This document shows, in pieces, positions 1 to 8,052 of a stretch of 64,000 bases of DNA (positions are counted from its first letter, which is position 1; the number at the start of each line of letters is the position of its first letter). The notes beneath the pieces are model-generated. The model was not told the DNA's origin, did not search any database, and worked only from the letters and a program-made list of their open reading frames with translations. This stretch comes from KBS-96 sp964247975 (lineage in GTDB: Bacteria; Acidobacteriota; Terriglobia; Bryobacterales; Bryobacteraceae). The position numbers and the translations under genes were made by a program. The stretch spans positions 23,780 through 87,779 of the forward strand of contig CAXTWH010000019.1 in the NCBI GenBank assembly GCA_964247975.1. The letters are read 5' to 3'.

Positions 1-343
1 TGCGCACAAGCTTCAGCGCGTCTTTAAATAACAGTGCTTCCGCAGCGACCAGCGCCGAATATTCCCCCAAACTATGCCCGGCCACAATTTCAGCAGTGTG
101 TCCCGCCTGGCGTAGCACTCGCAGCGCGGCGACCGAAACACAAAGCAGGGCAGGCTGCGTATTTTCGGTCTTCTTCAATTCGTCTTCCGGTCCTTCAAAA
201 CACAAGCGCGAAAGAGGAAATCCTAAGATCTCGTCTGCTTCTTCAAACGTGAAGCGGGCGGCTTCGGAATGATCGGCAAGAAGCTTTCCCATGCCAGGAT
301 GCTGTGAGCCTTGGCCTGGAAACAAAAATGCGATGTTAGGCAT
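1..343 (-). CDS. fabD: Malonyl-CoA:ACP transacylase, N-terminal part (window edge)
   Basis: Only the first 114 codons lie in the window; the gene runs off the left edge. The protein moves malonate from CoA to acyl carrier protein to feed cytosolic fatty-acid synthesis. Visible family landmarks are FPGQGSQ at residues 8-14, ENTQPALL near 60-67 and the nucleophile elbow GHSLGEYSA, whose Ser91 carries the malonyl group. The start is the ATG complementary to 341-343, giving the usual FabD opening MPNIAFLFPGQGSQ. The catalytic His and the C-terminal half are outside the window. The nearest neighbour is a divergent small protein at 587. I saw no fatty-acid regulator site in the 243-bp divergent gap. 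Confidence 0.95.
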   Translation of the reverse strand, partial: MPNIAFLFPGQGSQHPGMGKLLADHSEAARFTFEEADEILGFPLSRLCFEGPEDELKKTENTQPALLCVSVAALRVLRQAGHTAEIVAGHSLGEYSALVAAEALLFKDALKLVR

Positions 344-586
344 GATTTAAGGAAACAGCAATGCGCTTATCTGGTCACATTGCATATTCCGATTTTAGTG
401 TGCTCGATAAATGCGGCAAATAAAACAAGAAACACTGCATCTGAACGGAGTCTTCCGACGTCTTCTCTAGCAGATGAAAAGAGGACGTTCGCTGCCAAGC
501 GTAATTTTTACCGGCTTCGTCCACGTGTTGACAGGGAAAACTGAGCAGAAAACGTTGTTCGTCCTGTTCTATAGTGAAAACAAGTT

Positions 587-826
587 ATGAAAAAGAAAAA
601 TCAACCGATTCCTGAGCCGATTGTTCCAGAGCAACTGATGGAGTTGGCGCGGAAATCGGTGGAGACTGACCGCCCGGTACATCCACCGAAACAATGCGCA
701 GTCTGCAATTCAAACTACACGCCGATGAGCGGCCCCCAACAGTCAGAGGATTTGTGCTGGATTTGCCGTCGGCTGAAGATCAGCGCCTGGCGCGATGTGG
801 ACCAGCAGGCTGCTGCCCAGGAATAA
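587..826 (+). CDS. Small protein with two Cys pairs (possible zinc ribbon)
   Basis: This 79-residue cytosolic protein matches no family I can name. Residues about 37-64 contain CAVC and, some 20 residues later, CWIC. Two CxxC knuckles at this spacing suggest a zinc-ribbon fold. The flanks are charged and proline-rich at the N-terminus and end in a Gln/Ala tail. It is a single-gene unit, divergent from fabD and followed within 25 bases by a strong hairpin terminator, which favours a real transcribed gene. Metal binding is inferred from cysteine spacing only; no function is claimed. Confidence 0.65.
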   Translation: MKKKNQPIPEPIVPEQLMELARKSVETDRPVHPPKQCAVCNSNYTPMSGPQQSEDLCWICRRLKISAWRDVDQQAAAQE

Positions 827-847
827 GAGTTCTCTTACCAAATAGTC

Positions 848-885
848 AAAAGCCCCGGATGCCGAATGGCAGTTCCGGGGCTTTT
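848..885. terminator. Bidirectional intrinsic terminator
   Basis: A perfect 12-bp inverted repeat (848-859 with 874-885) encloses a smaller TGCC/GGCA stem. The arms begin with AAAA and end with TTTT, so a U-run follows the hairpin on both strands. It lies between the small Cys-pair gene (+) and the AraC-type gene (-), which converge on it, and can stop transcription from both sides. Confidence 0.85.
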
Positions 886-904
886 GCGTCAAACTGCGGG
901 TCTG

Positions 905-1879
905 TTAACTTTCAACAAGTTCGAGCCGACTGTTGCGGGCAGTTTCCCCTTCTTCGTGTGCCGCCGAAGCCGGATTCCGGCCACGGCTATATTGTCGTGG
1001 CGAACGGCCCATTACTCTCTTGAAGGCTGTGCTGAAAGCACTTTCCGACTCGTAGCCGAGCGACAAAGCAATGATAGAAATGGGATCGCCGGAATTGGTC
1101 AATTTATCCCCGGCCAGCAGCATGCGCCAGCGCGTCAGGTATTCTATCGGCGACGTTCCAACGGTTTCTTTGAATTTTAAAGCGAAGTTTGTTCGCGACA
1201 TGCCGGCGCTCTCTGCTAATGTCTGCAATGTCCAGCGACGCGCCGGATCGTCATGAATCGCGTTGATTGCGGCACTCATTTGCTTATCAGCAAGAGCGAA
1301 AAGCCATCCGACGCCCCCCTTCAATTCGTCCGCTAAATGCAGCCGGAGCGCCTGAATCAGCATCGTATAAGCAAGCTGCTGAACCACCAGAAAATCCCCC
1401 GGCTCTCGTTCGCGCAACTCCTGCCTCATACGGTCTAGACACCAGCGCAGTGCTGCCTTCTCCGATTCCTTCCGGATATGCACAATAGGCGGCAGCCCCT
1501 CTAACAGCACGCCGGCATGGTTGCCGGTCAGCACAAAGTAGCCGCCGACAAAGAAGCAATCTCCACCTTGATTGTGTGAGGCGACGCTACCATCTAGTGG
1601 GGCGGAATAAATTGTGCGGATATCAACAGAGGGCAGAGCTAGATTACTGGCCAAGCGAAAAGGCAGTCCACGAGGCAGCAGGAAACAATCGCCCGCCTGT
1701 AAGCGCACTTTTTCAGGTTCCCCCTCCACGTGCAGCCAACATTGGCCTGAAACCAAAGCGTAGCACTTGATGCCTTGGTAAGCGGGGAACTGAATCGACC
1801 ATTCTCCACCTACGTCCAAGCCGCCGGATGAATAGCTGCGCGGTTTCAGCAGCGAGAGAACATCTGAAAGCGCGTCCAC
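905..1879 (-). CDS. AraC-family regulator with N-terminal cupin
   Basis: A 324-residue transcription factor. Residues about 20-190 form a cupin sensor half, with the typical stretch LHVEGEPEKVRLQAGDCFLLPRG. Residues about 210-305 hold the double helix-turn-helix of AraC/XylS proteins: TLQTLAESAGMSRTNFALKF for the first HTH and the conserved GYESESAFSTAFKR...GRSPRQYR-like end for the second. It is divergently transcribed from the SDR at 2117 across 237 bp. By location it probably controls the SDR-esterase-molybdenum hydroxylase run, perhaps in response to an aldehyde or aromatic substrate. The ligand is unknown. Family assignment is firm; the target is inferred from context. Confidence 0.9.
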   Translation of the reverse strand: MDALSDVLSLLKPRSYSSGGLDVGGEWSIQFPAYQGIKCYALVSGQCWLHVEGEPEKVRLQAGDCFLLPRGLPFRLASNLALPSVDIRTIYSAPLDGSVASHNQGGDCFFVGGYFVLTGNHAGVLLEGLPPIVHIRKESEKAALRWCLDRMRQELREREPGDFLVVQQLAYTMLIQALRLHLADELKGGVGWLFALADKQMSAAINAIHDDPARRWTLQTLAESAGMSRTNFALKFKETVGTSPIEYLTRWRMLLAGDKLTNSGDPISIIALSLGYESESAFSTAFKRVMGRSPRQYSRGRNPASAAHEEGETARNSRLELVES

Positions 1880-2116
1880 GAGTTCCTCCGAACGATCACC
1901 AAGATAATACGAACGCTACAGCATAGATTGTACTATCCCAATCGCCTAAGCTGCCATTAGTTAGGGTAGGACGCACTCGTGATCAAGAACCCGTTGCTAG
2001 TTCAGTGTGGCGCCAACGTTCCGGAGTAAAGCGGAAGCATCGGGCACTGTTTGTAAGTCCAGGGTCAAATCAACGAGGAATAAAGACAATACAGGTTTTC
2101 ACGAAGATAAGTAAAC

Positions 2117-2860
2117 ATGGGACGGTACAAAGGAAAACGGGTGGTTATTACAGGCGGATCAAGCGGAATCGGGCTTGCTACCGCAAGGCTTCTGGTCAGT
2201 AAGGGAGCTCAAGTGCTGATTACCGGACGCACAAAGGCAACCCTTGATTCGGCTCGTGAAGAGTTCGGCAAAAACGCGATCGTGATGGAGAATGATGCAG
2301 CTTCGCTTGCCGAAATCGACACGCTTGCCGATCGCGTGAAATCCGAATTCGGAACACTCGACGCGCTGTTGGTTTGCGCCGGTCAAACGCGCTTCGTTCC
2401 GTTCGAAGGCGTGACCGAGGCAATGTATGACGAGTTGCTCGCAGTCAATGCGAAAGGCGCGTATTTCACTGTGCAGAAGCTTGCTCCGCTGATGACCGAA
2501 GGCAGCGCGGTAGTTTTCATCACGTCGGTGGCGAACGTGCTCGGCATTCCGATGATCAGCGCCTACGCTGCCAGTAAAGCTGCGCTCCGCTCGATGACCC
2601 GCTCAATGGCGCGCGAGTTGTTGCCGCGTGGAATCCGTGTCAACGCGGTCAGCCCGGGTCCGATCGATAGCGGGATTCTTGAAAAAGCGATGCCCAGGGA
2701 AGCGGCTGAACAAACGAAGCACCAGATGAGTGGGAACAATCCGATGAAGCGCTTCGGTCGTCCCGAGGAGGTCGCCAATGCTTTGGTCTTTCTCGCATTC
2801 GAGGCGACGTATACAACAGGAGCCGAACTCGTCGTGGACGGCGGCGGTTCCCAGCTATGA
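2117..2860 (+). CDS. SDR-family NAD(P)-dependent oxidoreductase
   Basis: A 247-residue classical short-chain dehydrogenase. The Rossmann dinucleotide motif TGGSSGIG is at residues 12-19. The catalytic triad is visible as Ser137, Tyr150 and Lys154 (YAASK), followed by the usual RGIRVNAVSPGPI segment. The end, TGAELVVDGGGSQL, is typical of the tetrameric subfamily. It is first in a plus-strand run with a secreted esterase and the molybdenum hydroxylase subunits, and divergent from an AraC regulator. It may handle the alcohol or ketone related to the aldehyde processed downstream. The substrate cannot be read from sequence. Confidence 0.9.
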   Translation: MGRYKGKRVVITGGSSGIGLATARLLVSKGAQVLITGRTKATLDSAREEFGKNAIVMENDAASLAEIDTLADRVKSEFGTLDALLVCAGQTRFVPFEGVTEAMYDELLAVNAKGAYFTVQKLAPLMTEGSAVVFITSVANVLGIPMISAYAASKAALRSMTRSMARELLPRGIRVNAVSPGPIDSGILEKAMPREAAEQTKHQMSGNNPMKRFGRPEEVANALVFLAFEATYTTGAELVVDGGGSQL

Positions 2861-2902
2861 GCGGCAAGGTCAAAGCGTTAAACAATTAGGAGATCCTTTG
2901 AA

Positions 2903-3994
2903 GTGAAAGCTGTAACCAAAACAGCGCTCGCGTTCGGAATCGCGGCTGCGGTGACTGCCCTAGCGCAGAACCCTGATTATGCAGTGCTTCGAGATAAGCA
3001 GAGAGAAGCCAACAATAAACCTGGCCCGCGCACGGCACCCACTAGGGTGATCCCCGTGCCTAAATACCTTGACCCCGCTACGGCGGCGCTGGTGGCCGCG
3101 CCCTATTCAACGTTCTGGGATTTGAATCCGCCGAATGAGGCAGCTTGGCAAGCAATTGTAACGCGGGCCGCTAATGCGACTGTGCCGAAACTTGCCCAAG
3201 AGCGGGCGGCTCTGGGTGTTTCCATTGCGCCAACCACATTAAATGGTGTTAATGCCTACATACTGACTCCCAAAGAGATCCCGGCAGCGCACAAAAACCA
3301 GGTTGTTTTTCAGATTCACGGAGGAGGCTACGTATTCGGTCCGGGTGAGGCTGGCACCGGCGAGGCTATGCTGATGGCGGTTTATGGCGGCTACAAGGTT
3401 TTGGCAATCGATTACCGAATGCCTCCCGATGCGCCGTATCCAGCGGCAATGGACGATGTTACCACTGCGTGGCGGGCTCTCGTGGCGACAATAGATCCGC
3501 GCCGCATTGCTGTTGAAGGCACTTCAACGGGAGGCGGCATGACGCTTGCGCTGATGCTGCGGGCGAAGGCGGCAGGGTTACCGCTCCCGGCAGCCATCGC
3601 GCCTGGTTCCCCCTGGTCTGACATGACGGACACGGGCGACAGCTACAAAACCAATGAGTGGATCGATAATGTGCTCGTCAGCTACAACGGATATCTGAGC
3701 CGCGCCGCCCAACTCTACGCTCACGGTCACGATCTCAAAGATCCGCAGTTATCACCCATCTACGGGGACTTTCACGGCCTGCCTCCTGCCATCCTAACGG
3801 CCGGCACCCGCGACCTGTTCCTGTCCAACACGGTTCGGGCGCATCGCAAGCTTCGCAAGGCCGGCGTCGCGGCGGATCTACAAATTTACGAGGGACTGTC
3901 GCACGCGCAATTCAACTCCGATCCCACTGCGCCAGTGACGAAAGAAGCATTCGGCGAGATCGCACGCTTTTTCGACGCGCACCTAGCAAAATGA
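2903..3994 (+). CDS. Secreted alpha/beta hydrolase (HSL-type esterase)
   Basis: A 363-residue exported esterase starting at a GTG, with AGGAG at 2888-2892 upstream. The N-terminus (KAVTKTALAFGIAAAVTALA) is a Sec signal peptide, probably cleaved after ALA. HGGGY (about residues 138-142) provides the oxyanion hole. The nucleophile elbow is GTSTG with Ser208, and Asp (GTRDLF) and His (SHAQF) follow in the order expected for the hormone-sensitive-lipase group. The enzyme should cleave small esters or lactones in the periplasm. It sits 42 bp after the SDR and 13 bp before the Tat-exported iron-sulfur subunit, so the run is probably one operon. Confidence 0.88.
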   Translation: MKAVTKTALAFGIAAAVTALAQNPDYAVLRDKQREANNKPGPRTAPTRVIPVPKYLDPATAALVAAPYSTFWDLNPPNEAAWQAIVTRAANATVPKLAQERAALGVSIAPTTLNGVNAYILTPKEIPAAHKNQVVFQIHGGGYVFGPGEAGTGEAMLMAVYGGYKVLAIDYRMPPDAPYPAAMDDVTTAWRALVATIDPRRIAVEGTSTGGGMTLALMLRAKAAGLPLPAAIAPGSPWSDMTDTGDSYKTNEWIDNVLVSYNGYLSRAAQLYAHGHDLKDPQLSPIYGDFHGLPPAILTAGTRDLFLSNTVRAHRKLRKAGVAADLQIYEGLSHAQFNSDPTAPVTKEAFGEIARFFDAHLAK

Positions 3995-4007
3995 GGTCAT
4001 AAGAACC

Positions 4008-4631
4008 ATGCCAACAAACCGAGACGACAAATTTCCGCAATCGGGCAGTCGACGGAGCTTTCTTGGCGCAATAGCCAAAACCACCGCGCTGCCGCTCGTG
4101 AGCGTTGAGGGTGCTAAGGCTTCAGCGCCGATCGTCCTACCGCCCGATCCGCAGGCGCCGGTCCCGATCGGCCTTTCGGTGAATGGCAAACGTTACCGCC
4201 TGAGCCTTGATGTTCGCACCACGCTGCTCGACGCATTGCGTGACCATATCGGTCTGACCGGCTCCAAGAAGGGCTGCGACCAAGGCCAGTGCGGTGCCTG
4301 CACGGTGCACCTCGACGGCGAGCGTGTGTTGTCCTGCCTGACGCTTGCGGTGGCGGCTCAAGGCCTTCAGGTAACCACCATTGAGGGTTTGGCCGGCCCC
4401 GACGAGCCACTGCATCCGATGCAGCAGGCTTTCGTCGACAACGACGCCTTTCAATGTGGTTATTGTACGCCCGGCCAAATCATGTCGGCGATCGCCTGCG
4501 TGAAAGAGGGTCACGCCGGCAGCGACAACCAGATCCGTGAATATATGAGCGGCAATCTTTGTCGCTGCGCCGCTTATCCGAATATCGTGGCTGCCGTGCG
4601 CCAGGCCAAAGCACAGATAGGGGCTGACTAA
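4008..4631 (+). CDS. paoA: Aldehyde oxidoreductase [2Fe-2S] subunit, Tat-exported (PaoA-like)
   Basis: A 207-residue small subunit of a xanthine-oxidase-family molybdenum enzyme. The N-terminus has a twin-arginine signal (SRRSFLGAIAKTTALPL), so the folded complex is likely exported. Cys90, 95, 98 and 110 bind the plant-ferredoxin-type [2Fe-2S] cluster. Cys150, 153, 185 and 187 bind the second, helical-domain cluster. E. coli PaoA (YagT) has the same layout and the same gene order follows. The stop codon overlaps the next start as TAATG. The gene symbol rests on architecture and synteny, not on a database match; other aldehyde or aromatic hydroxylases share the fold. Confidence 0.88.
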   Translation: MPTNRDDKFPQSGSRRSFLGAIAKTTALPLVSVEGAKASAPIVLPPDPQAPVPIGLSVNGKRYRLSLDVRTTLLDALRDHIGLTGSKKGCDQGQCGACTVHLDGERVLSCLTLAVAAQGLQVTTIEGLAGPDEPLHPMQQAFVDNDAFQCGYCTPGQIMSAIACVKEGHAGSDNQIREYMSGNLCRCAAYPNIVAAVRQAKAQIGAD

Positions 4632-5650
4632 TGCGTCCATTTACCTACGAACGCGTCGCGACCCCACCGGCCGCCACGAAAGTTTTTACCGCCGCTCCCC
4701 CAAAGCCGGTCATCCAGGGCCGAGCGCCCGTCGAATATCTGGCGGGCGGCACCACGCTGCTCGACCTGATGAAGCTCGACGTGATGCAGCCGGTCAAAGT
4801 GGTGGATCTGACAGGGATCGGTGCTGCGCACCGCGCGATCACGATTTCCGAAGACGGCCTGTACCTGGGCGCTCTGGTCAGGATGTCGACGGCCGCTGAC
4901 CACCCGGACATTCTCAAGAATTATCCTGTGATTGCCCAAAGCCTGCAACTCGCCGCCAGCGCGCAGCTCCGTAATATGGCGACTCTGGGCGGCAACGTTC
5001 TTCAACGGACCCGCTGCCCTTACTTCCGGGACACCGCCTGGACATCCTGCAACAAGCGCAACCCTGGTTCGGGCTGCGCCGCCCTGGAAGGGAGTAACCG
5101 CCAACATGCGGTGCTGGGCGGGAGTGGAGATTGCATCGCCGCCTACCCGGGCGACTTTGCACAGGCCTTGATCGCGCTTGATGCCACCGTGGACCTTCTC
5201 GGAGTCTCCGGCGTCCGCCGTATTCCCTTTGCATCGCTGCACTGTCCGCCTCGCTCGACCCCGAACATCGAAACCACGCTTTTCCCGGGCGAGTTGATTA
5301 CCGGCTTCCATGTTCCGGGCGGACCGTGGACCAAGCGGTCGCTGTATCTAAAGATCCGCGACAGGCAGTCCTACGCGTTCGCTTTGGTATCGGCGGCGGT
5401 TGCGCTTGACTTGGAAGGCGGCACGGTGCGGCAGGCGCGCATCGCGTTGGGCGGTGTTGCCGCCGTACCTTGGCGAGCAAAAGAGGCTGAGGCCGCGCTG
5501 GCTGGCAAGCCGCTGGACGAGACGAGCGCGGGTAATGCCGCGCGCATCGCGTTTTCAGGCGCTGTCCCGCGCACTCACAATGTTTTCAAAATCGCGCTCG
5601 GGCAGGCCACGCTGGTCCGCGCGCTCCTGCAAGCCGCTAAGGAAAATTGA
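4631..5650 (+). CDS. paoB: FAD-binding subunit of molybdenum hydroxylase (PaoB-like)
   Basis: A 339-residue FAD subunit. The AGGTTLLDLMKLDVMQP segment near residue 38 and the ATLGGNVLQRTRCPYF segment near 117-132 are the two FAD-binding signatures of the CO-dehydrogenase flavoprotein family. It carries an extra four-cysteine insert, Cys129, Cys140, Cys149 and Cys168, the pattern that binds an additional [4Fe-4S] cluster in PaoB and 4-hydroxybenzoyl-CoA reductase. The C-terminal FAD-linked domain follows. The gene overlaps paoA by one base and ends three bases before paoC, indicating translational coupling. It carries electrons between the Fe-S and Mo subunits. Confidence 0.88.
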   Translation: MRPFTYERVATPPAATKVFTAAPPKPVIQGRAPVEYLAGGTTLLDLMKLDVMQPVKVVDLTGIGAAHRAITISEDGLYLGALVRMSTAADHPDILKNYPVIAQSLQLAASAQLRNMATLGGNVLQRTRCPYFRDTAWTSCNKRNPGSGCAALEGSNRQHAVLGGSGDCIAAYPGDFAQALIALDATVDLLGVSGVRRIPFASLHCPPRSTPNIETTLFPGELITGFHVPGGPWTKRSLYLKIRDRQSYAFALVSAAVALDLEGGTVRQARIALGGVAAVPWRAKEAEAALAGKPLDETSAGNAARIAFSGAVPRTHNVFKIALGQATLVRALLQAAKEN

Positions 5651-5653
5651 ACC

Positions 5654-7873
5654 ATGATCGATCCAGCCGCACCCGCTCCCCAGGGTAATATGGGCCAGCC
5701 TGTTCCGCGCTATGAAGCGCGGGCGAAAGTTACAGGCGCTGCGGTTTATGCTTCCGACGAGCCGCTGCCCGGCGTTGCCTACGCTTACCTGCTTGGAAGC
5801 CGCATCGCCAGAGGGCGCATCAAGTTCTTCGACCTTCGTGAAGCAAAGGCGCTGCCCGGTGTTATCGACATTCTGACTTACGAGACAATCGGCAGCAGCG
5901 TTTGCCCGACGAAGCACATCTGTGAGGGTGGCGTAGTGTCAAATTCCATCACCCTGCTCGGTTCGGCCGCCATCGCCTATGCGGGCCAGACAATCGCTGT
6001 GGTGCTCGCCGAAACTTACGAAATCGCCCGCGATGCCGCCCATCGCATTGTGGTCAACTACGACGAGGAAGTGCCCTCGGCAACCTTCGGCTCACCGGGC
6101 GCGGTTGATCAATCGCTCAACAGGCAAAGCAAATCACACAATGATCCGGCAGTAGGCAACTTTGCGGCTGCTTATGCGGCAGCGCCGATCAAGATTGATG
6201 CCAGCTATTCGACGCCCACTCAGCACCACAACGCAATTGAACTCTTTACCACCACATGCGTCTGGAACGGACCACAGTTGACGGTATACGAGCCGAGCCA
6301 AAACAATTACGGCAAGAAGTTCGGGCTTGCCCGGCAGCTCGGCATGGATCCGAATCAAATTCGGGTGGTGAGCTCCTACGTCGGCGGCGGCTTCGGATCA
6401 AAGGGCGCTCTAACGCAGCGCACCGCCCTCATAGCGGTTGCGGCACGCAAGCTGGGCCGCCCGGTGAAGCTTGTCCCGACTCGCGAACAAGGGTTCACGA
6501 TTGCGACCTATCGCGCGGAAACGCGGCATCGAATCCAGCTCGGGGCAACCCGCGACGGCAAGCTCCAAGCGCTCAGCCATGAGGGTTTCGAAGTCACCTC
6601 GCGCGCCGATCCCTATGCTGTTGCCGGCACCGAGTCCACCACCCGCATCTACGCCTGCCCGAACGTTTCAAGCAAGGTAACGATTATTCGAACCGACCGC
6701 TCCACTCCCGGCTACGTGCGGGCTCCCCCTGAGATGCCTTATTTCTATGCGCTAGAAAGCGCCATCGACGAGCTTGCAATCGCGCTGAGCATGGACCCGA
6801 TCGAGCTTCGCCGGATCAACGACACGCAAAAAGACCCTATCAAGGGCTTGCCTTACACTAGCCGCTCCTTGATGACCTGTTTCGACCAGGCTGCGGAGGC
6901 TTTCGGCTGGAAAGCACGCGACCGGAGGCCCGGAGCCATGCGCGATGGTGAGTGGCATATCGGTTGGGGCTGCGCGGCCTCGGCTCATCCAACCTTAGCG
7001 GCGGCAGCCGCAGTCCGCCTGCGGCTGTTCGCTGATGGACGCGCTCATTTGGAAACGGCCAGCCACGAAATCGGCCAGGGACTCTATACGGTAGCGGCTC
7101 AAACCGCTGCGGCGCGACTCGGCGTGCCGCTTGAGAAGGTCACGGTGGCTTTGGGCGACACCAATCTCCCGCCCGCGCCTATGACGGCTGGTGCCGTTTC
7201 GACTGCTAGCATCTGCTCGGTTATTGCTCAAGCCTGCGACGCTATCCGGGCGCGTCTCGGCGAGAACGGCGCACCAGCCGCCGACATCATTCAAGCAATC
7301 AAGGAGCGCGGCATGGGTTCGATCGAAGAGCTTGCCGAATGGATGCCCTATGGTGCACCGAAAAATGCTGTTCAAACGCTTTACCAGGGCCGTGCCGGGT
7401 TGGTAGGTGGCGCGAACCTGCCCGATCGGGTCCAGTACGCCTTCGGAGCGCAGTTTGTCGAGATTCGGGTGCATGAGCGAACGCGTGAGATCCGGGTGCC
7501 GCGCATGGTTGGCGCGTTCGCTGCGGGGCGGATCATGAACCCGCGTACGGCGCACAGCCAGTATATGGGCGGCATGATCTGGGGCATCGGCTCGGCACTC
7601 CACGAGCAGACCGAGATTGATATGCGCTCGGCACGCTACGTCAATACCAATCTTGCCGATTACCTGGTGCCGGTAAACGCCGATGTCGGCGAGGTCCACA
7701 TCATCATGGTGCCGGAAGAAGACAAGCTGATCAATCCCTTTGGCATCAAAGGCGTCGGCGAGATCGGCATCGTGGGCACAGCCGCAGCGCTCGCTAATGC
7801 CCTTTGTCACGCAACGGGCCGGCGGCTGCGCCATCTTCCGCTTCGAATTGACAGTCTGATGGCTGAAGTATGA
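5654..7873 (+). CDS. paoC: Molybdopterin-binding catalytic subunit (PaoC-like)
   Basis: A 739-residue catalytic subunit that binds the molybdenum cofactor and hydroxylates aldehydes (RCHO to RCOOH) or N-heteroaromatics. The pterin and Mo contacts are visible: VGGGFGSKG, the TPGYVRAPPEM segment, and near the end GIKGVGEIGIVG, in which Glu703 is the family's catalytic base. Length and order match PaoC (YagR). Like PaoC it has no signal of its own and would be carried by PaoA's Tat signal. The usual fourth gene, an XdhC/PaoD-type cofactor-insertion chaperone, is not found downstream; the convergent aceE follows instead. Confidence 0.9.
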   Translation: MIDPAAPAPQGNMGQPVPRYEARAKVTGAAVYASDEPLPGVAYAYLLGSRIARGRIKFFDLREAKALPGVIDILTYETIGSSVCPTKHICEGGVVSNSITLLGSAAIAYAGQTIAVVLAETYEIARDAAHRIVVNYDEEVPSATFGSPGAVDQSLNRQSKSHNDPAVGNFAAAYAAAPIKIDASYSTPTQHHNAIELFTTTCVWNGPQLTVYEPSQNNYGKKFGLARQLGMDPNQIRVVSSYVGGGFGSKGALTQRTALIAVAARKLGRPVKLVPTREQGFTIATYRAETRHRIQLGATRDGKLQALSHEGFEVTSRADPYAVAGTESTTRIYACPNVSSKVTIIRTDRSTPGYVRAPPEMPYFYALESAIDELAIALSMDPIELRRINDTQKDPIKGLPYTSRSLMTCFDQAAEAFGWKARDRRPGAMRDGEWHIGWGCAASAHPTLAAAAAVRLRLFADGRAHLETASHEIGQGLYTVAAQTAAARLGVPLEKVTVALGDTNLPPAPMTAGAVSTASICSVIAQACDAIRARLGENGAPAADIIQAIKERGMGSIEELAEWMPYGAPKNAVQTLYQGRAGLVGGANLPDRVQYAFGAQFVEIRVHERTREIRVPRMVGAFAAGRIMNPRTAHSQYMGGMIWGIGSALHEQTEIDMRSARYVNTNLADYLVPVNADVGEVHIIMVPEEDKLINPFGIKGVGEIGIVGTAAALANALCHATGRRLRHLPLRIDSLMAEV

Positions 7874-8000
7874 GTTTCATCAGCCAACGAAGCGCGGAAA
7901 TGGGGCGCCGCAGATGTGGTTGTGGTCCTAAAACGAAGTCAAAGAAAGTTCGGACTACGTACTTTTGCGACAAAAAACAGCCTGGCTGCGCGCTCTTTCG

Positions 8001-8034
8001 AAAAACTGAACCGCTGTTCTACAAAAAGCGGTTC
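8001..8034 (-). terminator. Intrinsic terminator for aceE
   Basis: Read on the minus strand, an 8-bp stem GAACCGCT/AGCGGTTC with an 11-base loop is followed by AGTTTTT. It lies 19 bases after the aceE stop codon. Confidence 0.75.
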
Positions 8035-8052
8035 AATCTTCCAAACAAACTC

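Noticed and set aside
311..544. A 77-codon frame between fabD and the small Cys-pair gene
   Set aside because: It overlaps the fabD start antisense, shows no recognisable features and no ribosome-binding site.
528..575. TTGACA and TATAGT as a promoter for the small Cys-pair gene
   Set aside because: The two hexamers are about 36 bases apart, far from the 16-18 expected.
4137..5311. Several minus-strand frames of 100-230 codons
   Set aside because: They are complementary to the Fe-S and FAD subunits, whose cofactor motifs are intact in the plus-strand frame.
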